Shown here one piece after another: positions 33,873 through 42,287 of a stretch of 64,000 nt of DNA. Origin of the DNA: Burkholderiales bacterium (GTDB taxonomy: Bacteria > Pseudomonadota > Gammaproteobacteria > Burkholderiales > Burkholderiaceae_C). The notes below the pieces were generated by a model. That model saw only the letters and a list, made by a program, of their open reading frames with translations. It ran no database searches and was not told where the DNA came from. A program made the position numbers and the translations under genes. The stretch covers positions 1 through 64,000 of the forward strand of contig JAIOOS010000010.1 of assembly GCA_021414305.1 (NCBI GenBank), written 5' to 3'. How positions within the stretch are numbered: the stretch's first letter is position 1; every line of letters starts with the position of its first letter.

Positions 33873-35752
33873 CGTTCGGCACAGCGCTGCTGCGGGCGCT
33901 GTGGATCGGATGCCTGGCGGCGCTGCTCGGCGGCTGCTCCACCCTCACCTCCTTCTTCGGCAAGGACGACGCGAAAGCGGCGGAGCCGCGCGAGCCCGAG
34001 GTCCAGCTCTACGAGGTCGAGGTCGACGCGCCGACCGAGGCGCTGCGCACCCTGCTGCTCCAGTACCTGGACCTGGCGCGCTTCCAGAAGGCGCCGAAGT
34101 CCGATGCGATCGCCGGCGCCGAGCTCGACCGGCTGGCGATCGTCGCGCCGGCGCAGGCCCGCGCCCTGCTCGAGACCGAGGGCTACTTCGACGCCGAGGT
34201 GAAGATCGAGCAGACCCCGGCCCGGGGCGGCGCGCTGCCGCAGATCAAGCTCACGGTCGCGCCCGGTCCGCGCGTGCGGGTGCGGAGCGTCGCCATCGAT
34301 TCCACGGTGCCGCTGGCGCCGCGCACGCCCACCCGCGAGGAGCCCTGGACCGACCGGCTCGAGCGGCTGCGCCGCGACTGGTCGCTCAAGCCGGGCGAGC
34401 CGTTTCGCCAGGCCGACTGGTCCGGCGCCAAGAACGCGACCATCGGCGAGCTGCGCAGCGACGGCTATCCCGCCGCGGCCTGGCAGGCGACGCACGCGCG
34501 CGTCGACGCCACCGAGCGCAGCGCGGCGCTCGAGGTGACCTTCGACCCCGGCCCGCTGTACCACCTCGGCCCGATCCGGGTGGAGGGCATCAGCCGCTAC
34601 GACGAGATCGCGGTGCGGCGCCTGGCCACCTTCGCGCCGGGCGACGTCTACAACGAGAAGCTGCTGCTCGACTACCAGGAGCGCCTCACCAAGATCGGCC
34701 TGTTCGAAGGCGGATCGGTCGAGCTCGACGCGACCGGCCCGCCCGAAGGCGCGCCGGTGGTGGTGAAGGTGAAGGAGCTGCAGAAGCAGCAGGCGACCTT
34801 CGGCATCGGCTTCAGCGCCAACACCGGCGGGCGGGTCTCGCTCGAGCACTACGACCGCAAGGTCTTCGGCCTGCCCTGGGTCGCGCACAGCACGCTGAGC
34901 TACGGCTCGGACCTGAAGTCGATCGGCACCGAGCTCACCTCGTACCCGAAAGAAAGGCTGTGGCGTGACCTCGCGGCCGCCAACTTCGAGCAGCTCGACG
35001 CCGCCGACGAAACGCGCAACAGCTGGACGGCGCGCATCGGCCGCTCGCAGGACACCTCTCGCTTCGAGCGCCTCTACTACCTCGAGGCTTCGCATGCCCA
35101 GGTGACGAGCGCGCCGCTCTCCAGCTCGGGCGAAGCGCTGTCGGCGAACTACCACTGGCTCAGGCGCGACCTCGACAACATCCTTGCGCCGACCGAAGGC
35201 AGCATGCTCGCGCTGCAGGGGGGCGTCGGTGTGGGCCGGGGCGTCGAGACGCGCTCCGACGAAGCGGGCGAGGAGAAGGCCCGCGGTCCCTTCGTCAGCG
35301 CCTACGCGCGCTACAACTGGTACCGGCCGTTCGGCCGCTGGTTCGCGAACGCCCGCGTCGAAGCCGGCGAGGTGTTCGTCAAGAACCGCATCTCGGTGCC
35401 GGACACGATCCTGTTCCGCGCCGGCGGCGACGGCTCGGTGCGCGGCTACGACTACCGCACCCTCGGCCCCACGCGCAACGGCGCGGTCGTCGGCGGCGAG
35501 GTGCTGCTCACCGGCAGCATCGAGTTCGAGCATCCGATCAGCGCCCGCATGCCGGCGCTGCTCGGCGCGGTGTTCGTCGATGCGGGCAACGCCGCCGACC
35601 GCTGGGCCGACATGCGGCCGGTGCTCGGCTACGGCGTCGGCGTGCACTACCGCAGCCCGATCGGGCCGCTGCGCCTCGACGTGGCCTACGGCCAGGACGT
35701 GCACCAGTTTCGCCTGCACCTGAGCGTGGGCATCAACTTCGGCGCCCGCTGA
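33869..35752 (+). CDS. tamA: Outer-membrane TamA-like Omp85 protein
   Basis: This is the outer-membrane barrel subunit of the translocation and assembly module, 627 residues. POTRA domains lie in about residues 45-290 (segments LLETEGYFDAEVKIE and GPIRVEGISRYDEIAVRRL are typical), and the barrel follows with the Omp85 signature VRGYDYRTLGP and the final strand ending VGINFGAR. The N-terminus contains a lipobox, LLGGC at about residues 20-24, so this TamA may be processed as a lipoprotein. The start overlaps the VWA stop (ATGA), and the stop overlaps the tamB start by one base. Confidence 0.87.
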   Translation: MTFGTALLRALWIGCLAALLGGCSTLTSFFGKDDAKAAEPREPEVQLYEVEVDAPTEALRTLLLQYLDLARFQKAPKSDAIAGAELDRLAIVAPAQARALLETEGYFDAEVKIEQTPARGGALPQIKLTVAPGPRVRVRSVAIDSTVPLAPRTPTREEPWTDRLERLRRDWSLKPGEPFRQADWSGAKNATIGELRSDGYPAAAWQATHARVDATERSAALEVTFDPGPLYHLGPIRVEGISRYDEIAVRRLATFAPGDVYNEKLLLDYQERLTKIGLFEGGSVELDATGPPEGAPVVVKVKELQKQQATFGIGFSANTGGRVSLEHYDRKVFGLPWVAHSTLSYGSDLKSIGTELTSYPKERLWRDLAAANFEQLDAADETRNSWTARIGRSQDTSRFERLYYLEASHAQVTSAPLSSSGEALSANYHWLRRDLDNILAPTEGSMLALQGGVGVGRGVETRSDEAGEEKARGPFVSAYARYNWYRPFGRWFANARVEAGEVFVKNRISVPDTILFRAGGDGSVRGYDYRTLGPTRNGAVVGGEVLLTGSIEFEHPISARMPALLGAVFVDAGNAADRWADMRPVLGYGVGVHYRSPIGPLRLDVAYGQDVHQFRLHLSVGINFGAR

Positions 35753-38700
35753 TGGCCGAGAGCGACGTCCTCGCCGAGACGCCGCCCGACGGGCCGGCGC
35801 CCGCGCCGCGCCCGGCGCCGCGGCGCCGCCGCCGCGTCCGCCGCTGGCTGGGCGGCGGCGTCGCGTTGCTGGTCGTGCTCGCGGCGATCGCCCTCGGCGT
35901 GCTCGCCTGGGCTCTGCGCACCGCCGCAGGCAGCGCCTGGGTCGTGACGCTGCTGCCGCAGCTCAGCGTGGTCGCGCCCCAGGGCTCGCTGCTCGGCGAC
36001 TTCTCCGCCCAGCGGATCGACATCACCCTGCCGGGCGCGAGCGGCACGCTGCGCCTGGACGCGCCGCGCTGGCAGGCGCTGGCAGCGAGCCGCGGCAGCC
36101 ACGGCCGCTGGCTGCGCCTGACGATCGCCACGTTGCATGCCGATCGCGTGACCCTGCTGCCGGGCAAGGCGGCGCCGGCGAGCACGCCGATGTCGCCGCC
36201 GGAGACCTTGCGCCTGCCGGTGGAGATCGAGATCCGCGACCTGCGCGTCGACGAGCTGCGGCTCGGCGCCGACGAGACCGCGTTCGCCCTGCACGCGCTG
36301 AAAGGCCGGGTGCACCTCGGCGACGAGGGCGGCGCGCTGCACCGCTTCGCCGAGCTGAGCGCGGACCACGAGCGGGCCAGCGCTTCGGGCAGCGCGACGG
36401 TGGGGGCCGATGCGCCGTTCGCGATCGATGCCCGGCTGGCGGCTTCGTCCGCGGCGGTGGCGGTGTCTGCATCCGCATCCGCGCCGTCACCGGCGCAGGC
36501 ATCCGCACCGCCAACAGCGCCGGTGGTGGCGCCGGCCTCCGCGCCCGCCCTCGCGTCGACCGGCCTGCCGGCCTGGCAGGCGAGCGCGACCGCCACCGGG
36601 CCGCTCGCCGCGCTCGCCGTCGCCGCGAGCGCGCGCGTCGCCGCAGCGCCGCCGCACGGCGCGCAGTCGCTCGATGCGAAGGCGGTGATACGGCCGTTCG
36701 CCGCCTGGCCGCTCGGCGAGCTGCAGGCCACGACCGAGGCACTCGATCTCTCCGCGTTCGCGCGCGGCGCGCCGGCAACGAGCCTCAGCGGGCGCGCCAC
36801 CGCCACCACCAGCGGCCTCGACCGCCCTGCGCTTGTGGCGCTGGAGCTGCGCAACGCGCGCGCCGGCCGCTGGAACGAAGGCCTGCTGCCGGTGCAGCGG
36901 CTGAGCGCCGAGCTGCGCGCCCGTCCCGACGACCCGGGCACGATCGACGTGCAGACGCTCGCGGCCGAGCTCGGCTCGAGCCGCCTCGGCGGCGGACGAA
37001 TCGCCGGCCGCGGCCGCCGGACCGCGGACCGCTGGAACGTCGAGCTCGATCTCGACAAGCTCCGGCCCTCCGCCCTCGACGCGCGCGCGCCCGAGACCGC
37101 GCTCGACGGCAAGCTCGCCGCCAGCGGCACCGGCTTCGCCGCGACGAGCGCCGAGGGGGCGCGCGTGGACCTGCGCGCCGACCTGGCCGGCCCGCTGGCC
37201 GACCGCCGCCGCGCGCGCGGCGCGCCGCAGGCCGCGCGCCTTCGCTTCGAGGCGAGCGCGAGCGCGAGCGAGGTCGATCTGCGCAGCGCCGAAGCCACCC
37301 TCGGCGCGGCCAAGGCGACGCTTGCGGGCAAGCTGACGCGGACCGCCGCAAACGCGCCCTGGCATGCCGCGGGCAAGGCCGCGCTCGCCGACTTCGATCC
37401 CGCGCCGTGGTGGCCGGGCGATACGGATTCGCTGCTCGCGCGCGGCGCCAACCGCCTCAATGCGAAGGGCGAGTTCGATCTGGACCTGCCGACGGCAACC
37501 GACGCGCCGGCGTTCCGCCTGCTCGCGGCCACGCGCGGCAAGGCGACGCTCGCGCTCGCCGAAAGCCTGCTCGCCGGCGTGCCGCTGCAGGGCGAAGCGA
37601 GCTATGCGAACAACGACGGCAACGCGCGCACCAGCTTCGACCTGCTGGCCGCCGGCAACCGGGTGCGCGGGCAGGGCCGGATCGCCGCGAACGCGGCGCA
37701 GGACGAGTGGCAGGTGAACATCGAGGCGCCGCAGCTCGTTCGCCTCGCGCCGCTGCTGCAGGCGCCGGGCACGAGCGCCGCGAAGGCGCCCGCGCTCGCC
37801 GGCACGCTGACCGCGAACGGGCGCATCGAAGGCCGCTGGCCCGACCTGCGCAGCGAAGGCGAGCTGCAGGCCGCGGCGCTGCGCTTCGGCAAGATCGGTG
37901 TGCGCCGCGGCGAAGGACACTGGCGCCTGGGCACGAGCGCCGACGCGCCGATGTCGGGCACGTTCACGCTCGATGGCCTCGACCTCGCGGGGCGCGCCAT
38001 CGAGAGCGCGCGCGCCGAGCTGAGCGGCACGGCGCGAGCACACAAGGCCGAGCTGCGCATCGAGTCGGCGGCGCTGCCGCCGGAGTGGGTGGACATGGTT
38101 GCGAGCGCGGCGACCAGCGCTTCGGCCGGAGGCTCGACGGCCGGAGCCGTCGCGCCGACGCCGCCTGCCGCCGCGGCGTCCTCGGCGGCCCCGTCAACGA
38201 CGACCTCGTCGGTCCCTTCGGCAACCTCGGCCACCTCGGCGAGCCGCAGCGTCATGCGCCTGAGCCTCGAAGGCGGCCTGGTCGAAGCCGGCGGCGAGCG
38301 CGCGGCAGGCTGGGCCGGCACAGTGCACGAGCTCGTGGCGCAAAGCCTGGGCGCGCCGAGCCGGACCTGGGTGCGCGCGCGCGAGCTGCGCGGCAACTAC
38401 TTCTGGAGCGGCGGCGCCCCGCGCGCGAGCCTCGAGCCGGGCACCGCCGAGGCGCTGGGCGCGACCGTGCGCTGGGGGCGCATCGCCTGGCAGGGTGCCG
38501 ACGGGCGCGGCAGCGGCGCGCGCCTCGACGCCTCGGCGACGATCGACCCGATGCCGATCGCGCCGCTGCTGCGCGCGAGCCAGCCCGACTTCAACTGGGG
38601 CGGCGACCTCGCGGTGAAGGGCCGGCTCGAGGTTCACGGTGCGCCCTCGGTCAGCGTCGACGCCGTTGTCGAGCGGGCCGGCGGCGACCTGACGGTGACC

Positions 38701-40212
38701 GACGAATACGGCACGCAGAAGCTCGGCCTCACCGACCTGCGCTTCGGCGTTGCCGCGCAGGCCGGCGTGTGGCACTTCACCGCGGCGCTCGCCGGCGAGA
38801 CGCTGGGCGTCGCCTCCGGCGCGATAACGGCGCGCACCGGCAGCGCCGCGGCCTGGCCCGAAGCGAACACGCCGCTCGAGGGCGTGCTCGAGGTGCGCAT
38901 CGCCCAGCTCGGCACCTGGGGCCGCTGGGTGCCCGCGGGCTGGCGCCTGGCCGGCGAGGTGCATGCCAGCGCCTCGATCGGCGGTCGCTTCGGCGCGCCC
39001 GAGTACACGGGCCGCGTCGAGGGCAGCAACCTCGGCGTGCGCAATTTCGTGCAGGGCGTGAACGTGAAGGACGGCAGCGTCGCCATCGCGCTGCAGGGCA
39101 CCACCGCGCGGATCGAGAAGTTCACGGCCAAGGGCGGCAGCGGCAGTGTTTCGCTCGAAGGCGAGGCGAGCTTCGACGAATCGCCCGCGGCCCGGCTCAA
39201 GCTCAGCGCCGATCGCTTCGAGATGCTGGGGCGCGTGGACCGGCGCATCGTCACCAGCGGCAACGCGACACTCCGGCTCGACGCGAAGACGATCGCGCTC
39301 GACGGCCGCTTCGAGGTCGACGAAGGCCTGGTCGACTTCACCCGCTCCGACGCGCCCACGCTGGGCGAAGACGTCGAGGTGGTGCGCCGCCCGGCCGGTG
39401 CGCCCGCGCCCGCCCCCGCCGCGGGGCCGGCGGGGTCGGCTTCGGCAGCCGCTACAGGAGCAGGCCCGGCGTCGCCGGTGCCCGCGCTGCCGCCGAGCCG
39501 GCGCAATGTGGAGCTCGACCTGCGCGTGGCGATGGGCGAGAAGCTGCGCATCCGCGGCCGCGGCCTCGACGCGGGGCTCCGCGGCGAGCTGCATCTCACT
39601 TCGCCGGGCGGCCGGCTCAGCGTCGACGGCAGCCTGCGGGCGGTGAAGGGCACCTACCAGGCCTACGGCCAGAAGCTCGCCATCGACCGCGGCGTGCTCA
39701 CCTTCGTGGGGCCGATCGAGAACCCGCGACTCGACATCGAGGCCACGCGACCGAACCTCGACGTGCGCGTGGGCGTGCTCGTGGTCGGCACCGCGCTCGC
39801 CCCGCGCATCCGGCTGTTCTCGGAGCCGGCCATGAGCGACATCGACAAGCTGAGCTGGCTGCTGCTCGGTCGGGCCAGCGAAGGCGCGGGCAGCGCCGAC
39901 ATCGCGCTGCTGCAGAAGGCCGCGCTCGCGCTGCTCTCCGGCGAAGGGCCGGGCGCCACCGACCGGCTGACGCACTCGATCGGCCTCGACGAGATCTCGG
40001 TGCGGCAGCAGACCGAGGGCGAGGTGAAGGAGACGATCGTCAAGATCGGCAAGCAGATCTCGAAGGACTGGTACATCGGCTACGAGCGCGGCCTCAACGC
40101 CACCGCGGGGAGCTGGCAGCTCATCTACCGGCTGGCGCGCCAGCTCACCGTGCGCGCCCAGGCGGGCGGGGACAACTCGCTCGATCTGATCTGGACCTTG
40201 CGCTGGCAGTAG
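35752..40212 (+). CDS. tamB: TamB-like translocation/assembly module protein
   Basis: This is an inner-membrane-anchored, periplasm-spanning beta-helical (AsmA/bridge-like) protein of 1486 residues. The N-terminal anchor is about residues 38-60 after a short Pro/Arg-rich cytoplasmic part. The TamB (DUF490) domain lies at the C-terminus with SVDGSLRAVKGTYQAYGQ and ends YRLARQLTVRAQAGGDNS. Three low-complexity Ala/Ser/Pro inserts are seen at about 222-265, 783-833 and 1213-1250; they are unusual interruptions of the otherwise regular repeats. It is expected to work with TamA in outer-membrane protein assembly or lipid transport. Confidence 0.9.
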   Translation: MAESDVLAETPPDGPAPAPRPAPRRRRRVRRWLGGGVALLVVLAAIALGVLAWALRTAAGSAWVVTLLPQLSVVAPQGSLLGDFSAQRIDITLPGASGTLRLDAPRWQALAASRGSHGRWLRLTIATLHADRVTLLPGKAAPASTPMSPPETLRLPVEIEIRDLRVDELRLGADETAFALHALKGRVHLGDEGGALHRFAELSADHERASASGSATVGADAPFAIDARLAASSAAVAVSASASAPSPAQASAPPTAPVVAPASAPALASTGLPAWQASATATGPLAALAVAASARVAAAPPHGAQSLDAKAVIRPFAAWPLGELQATTEALDLSAFARGAPATSLSGRATATTSGLDRPALVALELRNARAGRWNEGLLPVQRLSAELRARPDDPGTIDVQTLAAELGSSRLGGGRIAGRGRRTADRWNVELDLDKLRPSALDARAPETALDGKLAASGTGFAATSAEGARVDLRADLAGPLADRRRARGAPQAARLRFEASASASEVDLRSAEATLGAAKATLAGKLTRTAANAPWHAAGKAALADFDPAPWWPGDTDSLLARGANRLNAKGEFDLDLPTATDAPAFRLLAATRGKATLALAESLLAGVPLQGEASYANNDGNARTSFDLLAAGNRVRGQGRIAANAAQDEWQVNIEAPQLVRLAPLLQAPGTSAAKAPALAGTLTANGRIEGRWPDLRSEGELQAAALRFGKIGVRRGEGHWRLGTSADAPMSGTFTLDGLDLAGRAIESARAELSGTARAHKAELRIESAALPPEWVDMVASAATSASAGGSTAGAVAPTPPAAAASSAAPSTTTSSVPSATSATSASRSVMRLSLEGGLVEAGGERAAGWAGTVHELVAQSLGAPSRTWVRARELRGNYFWSGGAPRASLEPGTAEALGATVRWGRIAWQGADGRGSGARLDASATIDPMPIAPLLRASQPDFNWGGDLAVKGRLEVHGAPSVSVDAVVERAGGDLTVTDEYGTQKLGLTDLRFGVAAQAGVWHFTAALAGETLGVASGAITARTGSAAAWPEANTPLEGVLEVRIAQLGTWGRWVPAGWRLAGEVHASASIGGRFGAPEYTGRVEGSNLGVRNFVQGVNVKDGSVAIALQGTTARIEKFTAKGGSGSVSLEGEASFDESPAARLKLSADRFEMLGRVDRRIVTSGNATLRLDAKTIALDGRFEVDEGLVDFTRSDAPTLGEDVEVVRRPAGAPAPAPAAGPAGSASAAATGAGPASPVPALPPSRRNVELDLRVAMGEKLRIRGRGLDAGLRGELHLTSPGGRLSVDGSLRAVKGTYQAYGQKLAIDRGVLTFVGPIENPRLDIEATRPNLDVRVGVLVVGTALAPRIRLFSEPAMSDIDKLSWLLLGRASEGAGSADIALLQKAALALLSGEGPGATDRLTHSIGLDEISVRQQTEGEVKETIVKIGKQISKDWYIGYERGLNATAGSWQLIYRLARQLTVRAQAGGDNSLDLIWTLRWQ

Positions 40213-40228
40213 CGCCCGCGACGGCGCC

Positions 40229-40462
40229 TCAGGGCGCGGCGTCCCAGTCGGCCTTCTCGATGTGGTTCTGCAGGAAGGCGTCGACAGCAGCGGCGGCGGC
40301 GAGCTTGCCGGGATCGAAGTCGAACTGGCCGTCGTGCGAGGAGGCGCCGCCGTCGAAGGTGGCGCGGAAGTGGATCGCGGTGCCCTTCACCTCGTACTCG
40401 GCGCGATAGCGCACGGTGCGACCGCCGTTGCCCTGGGTGTGCGTGCCTTCGACCGTTGCCAT
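40229..40462 (-). CDS. Small conserved-looking hypothetical protein
   Basis: This is a 77-residue protein with alternating beta-strand pattern (RYRAEYEVKGTAIHFRATFDGG) and a short C-terminal helix. No signal peptide or membrane segment is present. Codon use (GC-rich third positions) matches the chromosome. I do not recognise a family. It is convergent with tamB, 16 bases away, and the last gene before the tRNA. Confidence 0.6.
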   Translation of the reverse strand: MATVEGTHTQGNGGRTVRYRAEYEVKGTAIHFRATFDGGASSHDGQFDFDPGKLAAAAAVDAFLQNHIEKADWDAAP

Positions 40463-40578
40463 GCGACCTCGCGTGCTGCGACTACCGGCGGAGTATGGCG
40501 CGGCCCGGTCGCCGGCCGGGCGGGCGCGGAGCCAGGTCTTAAACTGCCGCCCTCGCCGCGCAATGCGGCGAGGCTCCG

Positions 40579-40650
40579 CTCGCCGTAGTTCAATGGATAG
40601 AACGGCCGCCTCCTAAGCGGCAAATACAGGTTCGATTCCTGTCGGCGGGA
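40579..40650 (+). tRNA. tRNA-Arg (anticodon CCT)
   Basis: A full cloverleaf can be folded. The acceptor stem is CTCGCCG with CGGCGGG (one T-G pair), the D arm GTTC/GAAC, the anticodon stem GCCGC/GCGGC with loop CTCCTAA (anticodon CCT), and the T arm ACAGG/CCTGT with TTCGATT. The discriminator base is A at 40650, and no CCA is encoded. The mobile element begins directly downstream, as usual for P4-type integrases, which use the tRNA 3' end as attachment site. Confidence 0.95.
40631..40650 (+). other. Putative left attachment site (attL) in tRNA 3' end
   Basis: The integrase gene starts 185 bases from the 3' end of the tRNA, and gene content and composition change right after the tRNA. The recombination core is therefore expected in the T-arm/acceptor 3' half. 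The matching copy (attR) is not inside this window, so the core cannot be delimited; the coordinates are an estimate. Confidence 0.4.
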
Positions 40651-40698
40651 CTCTGGAAATTCATCCAGAGACATCCGAAAAGCTCTTTGAACGTCCCA

Positions 40699-40716
40699 GT
40701 AAATCCGACGATTTAC
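40699..40716. repeat. Inverted repeat between tRNA and integrase
   Basis: GTAAATC and GATTTAC form a perfect 7-bp stem with a four-base loop. Farther out a mismatch is followed by two more GC pairs. It lies in the probable integrase arm-binding or promoter region. A second short hairpin (CTCTGG/CCAGAG) follows the tRNA at 40651-40670. Confidence 0.5.
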
Positions 40717-40803
40717 CGGGCGTCAGGCCAGAAAAACAAGGTCTCGTGGCGTTCAGGGTCTTTGTAGGACTTTTCGGTCCGATTGGGAGTACGATCTAGG
40801 CTT

Positions 40804-40834
40804 GTTACCCCCACCAGATCGATAGGGTTACCCC
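40804..40834 (+). repeat. Direct repeats GTTACCCC next to the integrase start
   Basis: GTTACCCC occurs at 40804-40811 and again at 40827-40834, directly before the integrase ATG. Each copy is preceded at a similar distance by GATC plus TAGG or ATAGG. A 23-base period of an 8-bp word looks like a protein-binding site, for example for the integrase itself or an excisionase, and would allow self-control. Confidence 0.45.
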
Positions 40835-42253
40835 ATGCCGCTGACGGATGCAAAAGTGCGCAACCTGAAGCCGACCGAGAGGCCGCAACGCTTCTTCGAT
40901 GGCGACGGCCTTTACCTCGAGGTAAGGCCAAACGGCGCGAAGTGGTGGCGGTTCAAGTACCGCTTCGACGGCAAGGAAAAGCTCCTCTCCTTCGGAACGT
41001 ATCCCGAGGTTCCGTTGGCGTTGGCTCGCGCCCGACGGCTCGAGGCGCGACAACAGGTGGCCGCCGGAATCAACCCCAGCGCCGTGCGCAAGGAAGCCAA
41101 GGAGGCAAAGCAGCGAGCCCTCGCGAACACGCTGGAAAAGGTGGCGCGCGCCTGGCTGGCGCGCCGTGCTTCGGCATGGACTGAAGGCACACGGGACGCG
41201 ATCGAGGCCTCGCTCGAGAACCACGTGTTCCCGGCGCTCGGCAACCGCTCGATCCACGAGATCAGCACTCGCGACATCAGAACGGTCGTCCAGGCGATCG
41301 ACGAGCAAGGTTCTGGAGAAACGGCGGGGCGGGTCTTCCAGCGACTGCGCTCGGTCTTTCGCTATGCGCTCTCCGAGGAGCTGGCAGACTCAGACCCCAC
41401 GTTGCCGCTCAAGCCATCGGAGATCTTCAAGCCGCGAGTCACGAGCCATCGACCGTCGCTTGCCGAGGTGGACATGCCGGCGTTCTTCCGAAAGCTGGAT
41501 GCCTACGAAGGCGATCCGTGCATCAAAGCCGCGTTCGAGCTGCTCCTCCTAACCGCAGTGCGCCCCGGCGAGCTACGGGGTGCTCGCTGGAGCGAAATGG
41601 ACGAGTCCCAATCACTCTGGCGAATCCCAGCTGAGCGCATGAAGATGGCAACGGAGCATCTTGTGCCGCTGTCGAACCAGGCGCTGGCCGTGTTGCAGCG
41701 GATGAAGGCGGTGAGCGGTGGCCAGGGGTTGATGTTCCCCTCCACGTTCTACCCTGGCAAGCCGCTGAGCGACGGCACGCTGAACAGCGTTCTGGCACGC
41801 TTTGGCTACAAGGGGATGGCCACTGCGCACGGGTTTCGGACACTGTTCTCCACGTGCGCCAACGAGGCCGGCTGGGACTCGGATGTCATCGAGAAGCAGT
41901 TGTCGCACGAAGAGCGAGACGACGTTCGCGGCGCGTACAACCGCGCGCAATGGCTGCCCGAACGGATTGAGTTAATGCAGTGGTGGGCCGATCGATTGGA
42001 TTCGCTGCGTACCGGGCCGGGAACCCGCGTTGCATCGAAAAGGGTTGCCGCACGCAATTCAGTTGCGCGCCTCGGGAGCTTCGTCCGGGACGAGTCACGA
42101 GCGAGCGGACGGATCAATTCCGAAAGCCGCCAGCTGAATCCTCCTTCGATGCCGGCACCCGTGGCGAAGAACGCCCTTCCCAATCCAATTGAGGTACTTC
42201 GCGCGTTAGTAGCTGCGTTCGATCAGCACTCACCGCGAGTCTCGAAGACTTAA
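40835..42253 (+). CDS. Tyrosine integrase, P4 type (DUF4102 arm-binding domain)
   Basis: This site-specific recombinase of 472 residues inserts the element into tRNA-Arg. The N-terminal DUF4102-type domain starts MPLTDAKVRNLKPTERPQRFFDGDGLYLEV. A SAM-like core-binding domain follows, then the catalytic domain with Arg in AVRPGELRGARW, His and Arg in HGFRTLFST, His in LSHEERDDVRG and the nucleophile Tyr368 in GAYNRAQW. It has about 100 extra residues after the nucleophile, more than the usual few dozen, of low complexity and unknown role. The lower GC third-position use compared with zone 2 marks the start of the element. Confidence 0.93.
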   Translation: MPLTDAKVRNLKPTERPQRFFDGDGLYLEVRPNGAKWWRFKYRFDGKEKLLSFGTYPEVPLALARARRLEARQQVAAGINPSAVRKEAKEAKQRALANTLEKVARAWLARRASAWTEGTRDAIEASLENHVFPALGNRSIHEISTRDIRTVVQAIDEQGSGETAGRVFQRLRSVFRYALSEELADSDPTLPLKPSEIFKPRVTSHRPSLAEVDMPAFFRKLDAYEGDPCIKAAFELLLLTAVRPGELRGARWSEMDESQSLWRIPAERMKMATEHLVPLSNQALAVLQRMKAVSGGQGLMFPSTFYPGKPLSDGTLNSVLARFGYKGMATAHGFRTLFSTCANEAGWDSDVIEKQLSHEERDDVRGAYNRAQWLPERIELMQWWADRLDSLRTGPGTRVASKRVAARNSVARLGSFVRDESRASGRINSESRQLNPPSMPAPVAKNALPNPIEVLRALVAAFDQHSPRVSKT

Positions 42254-42287
42254 TCGGAACGCGTCCTCGCTGCCTCGCCCCATATCG

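Noticed and set aside
40651-40670. Hairpin CTCTGG/CCAGAG after the tRNA as terminator
   Set aside because: Only a 6-bp stem and no T-run. It may belong to the attachment region instead.
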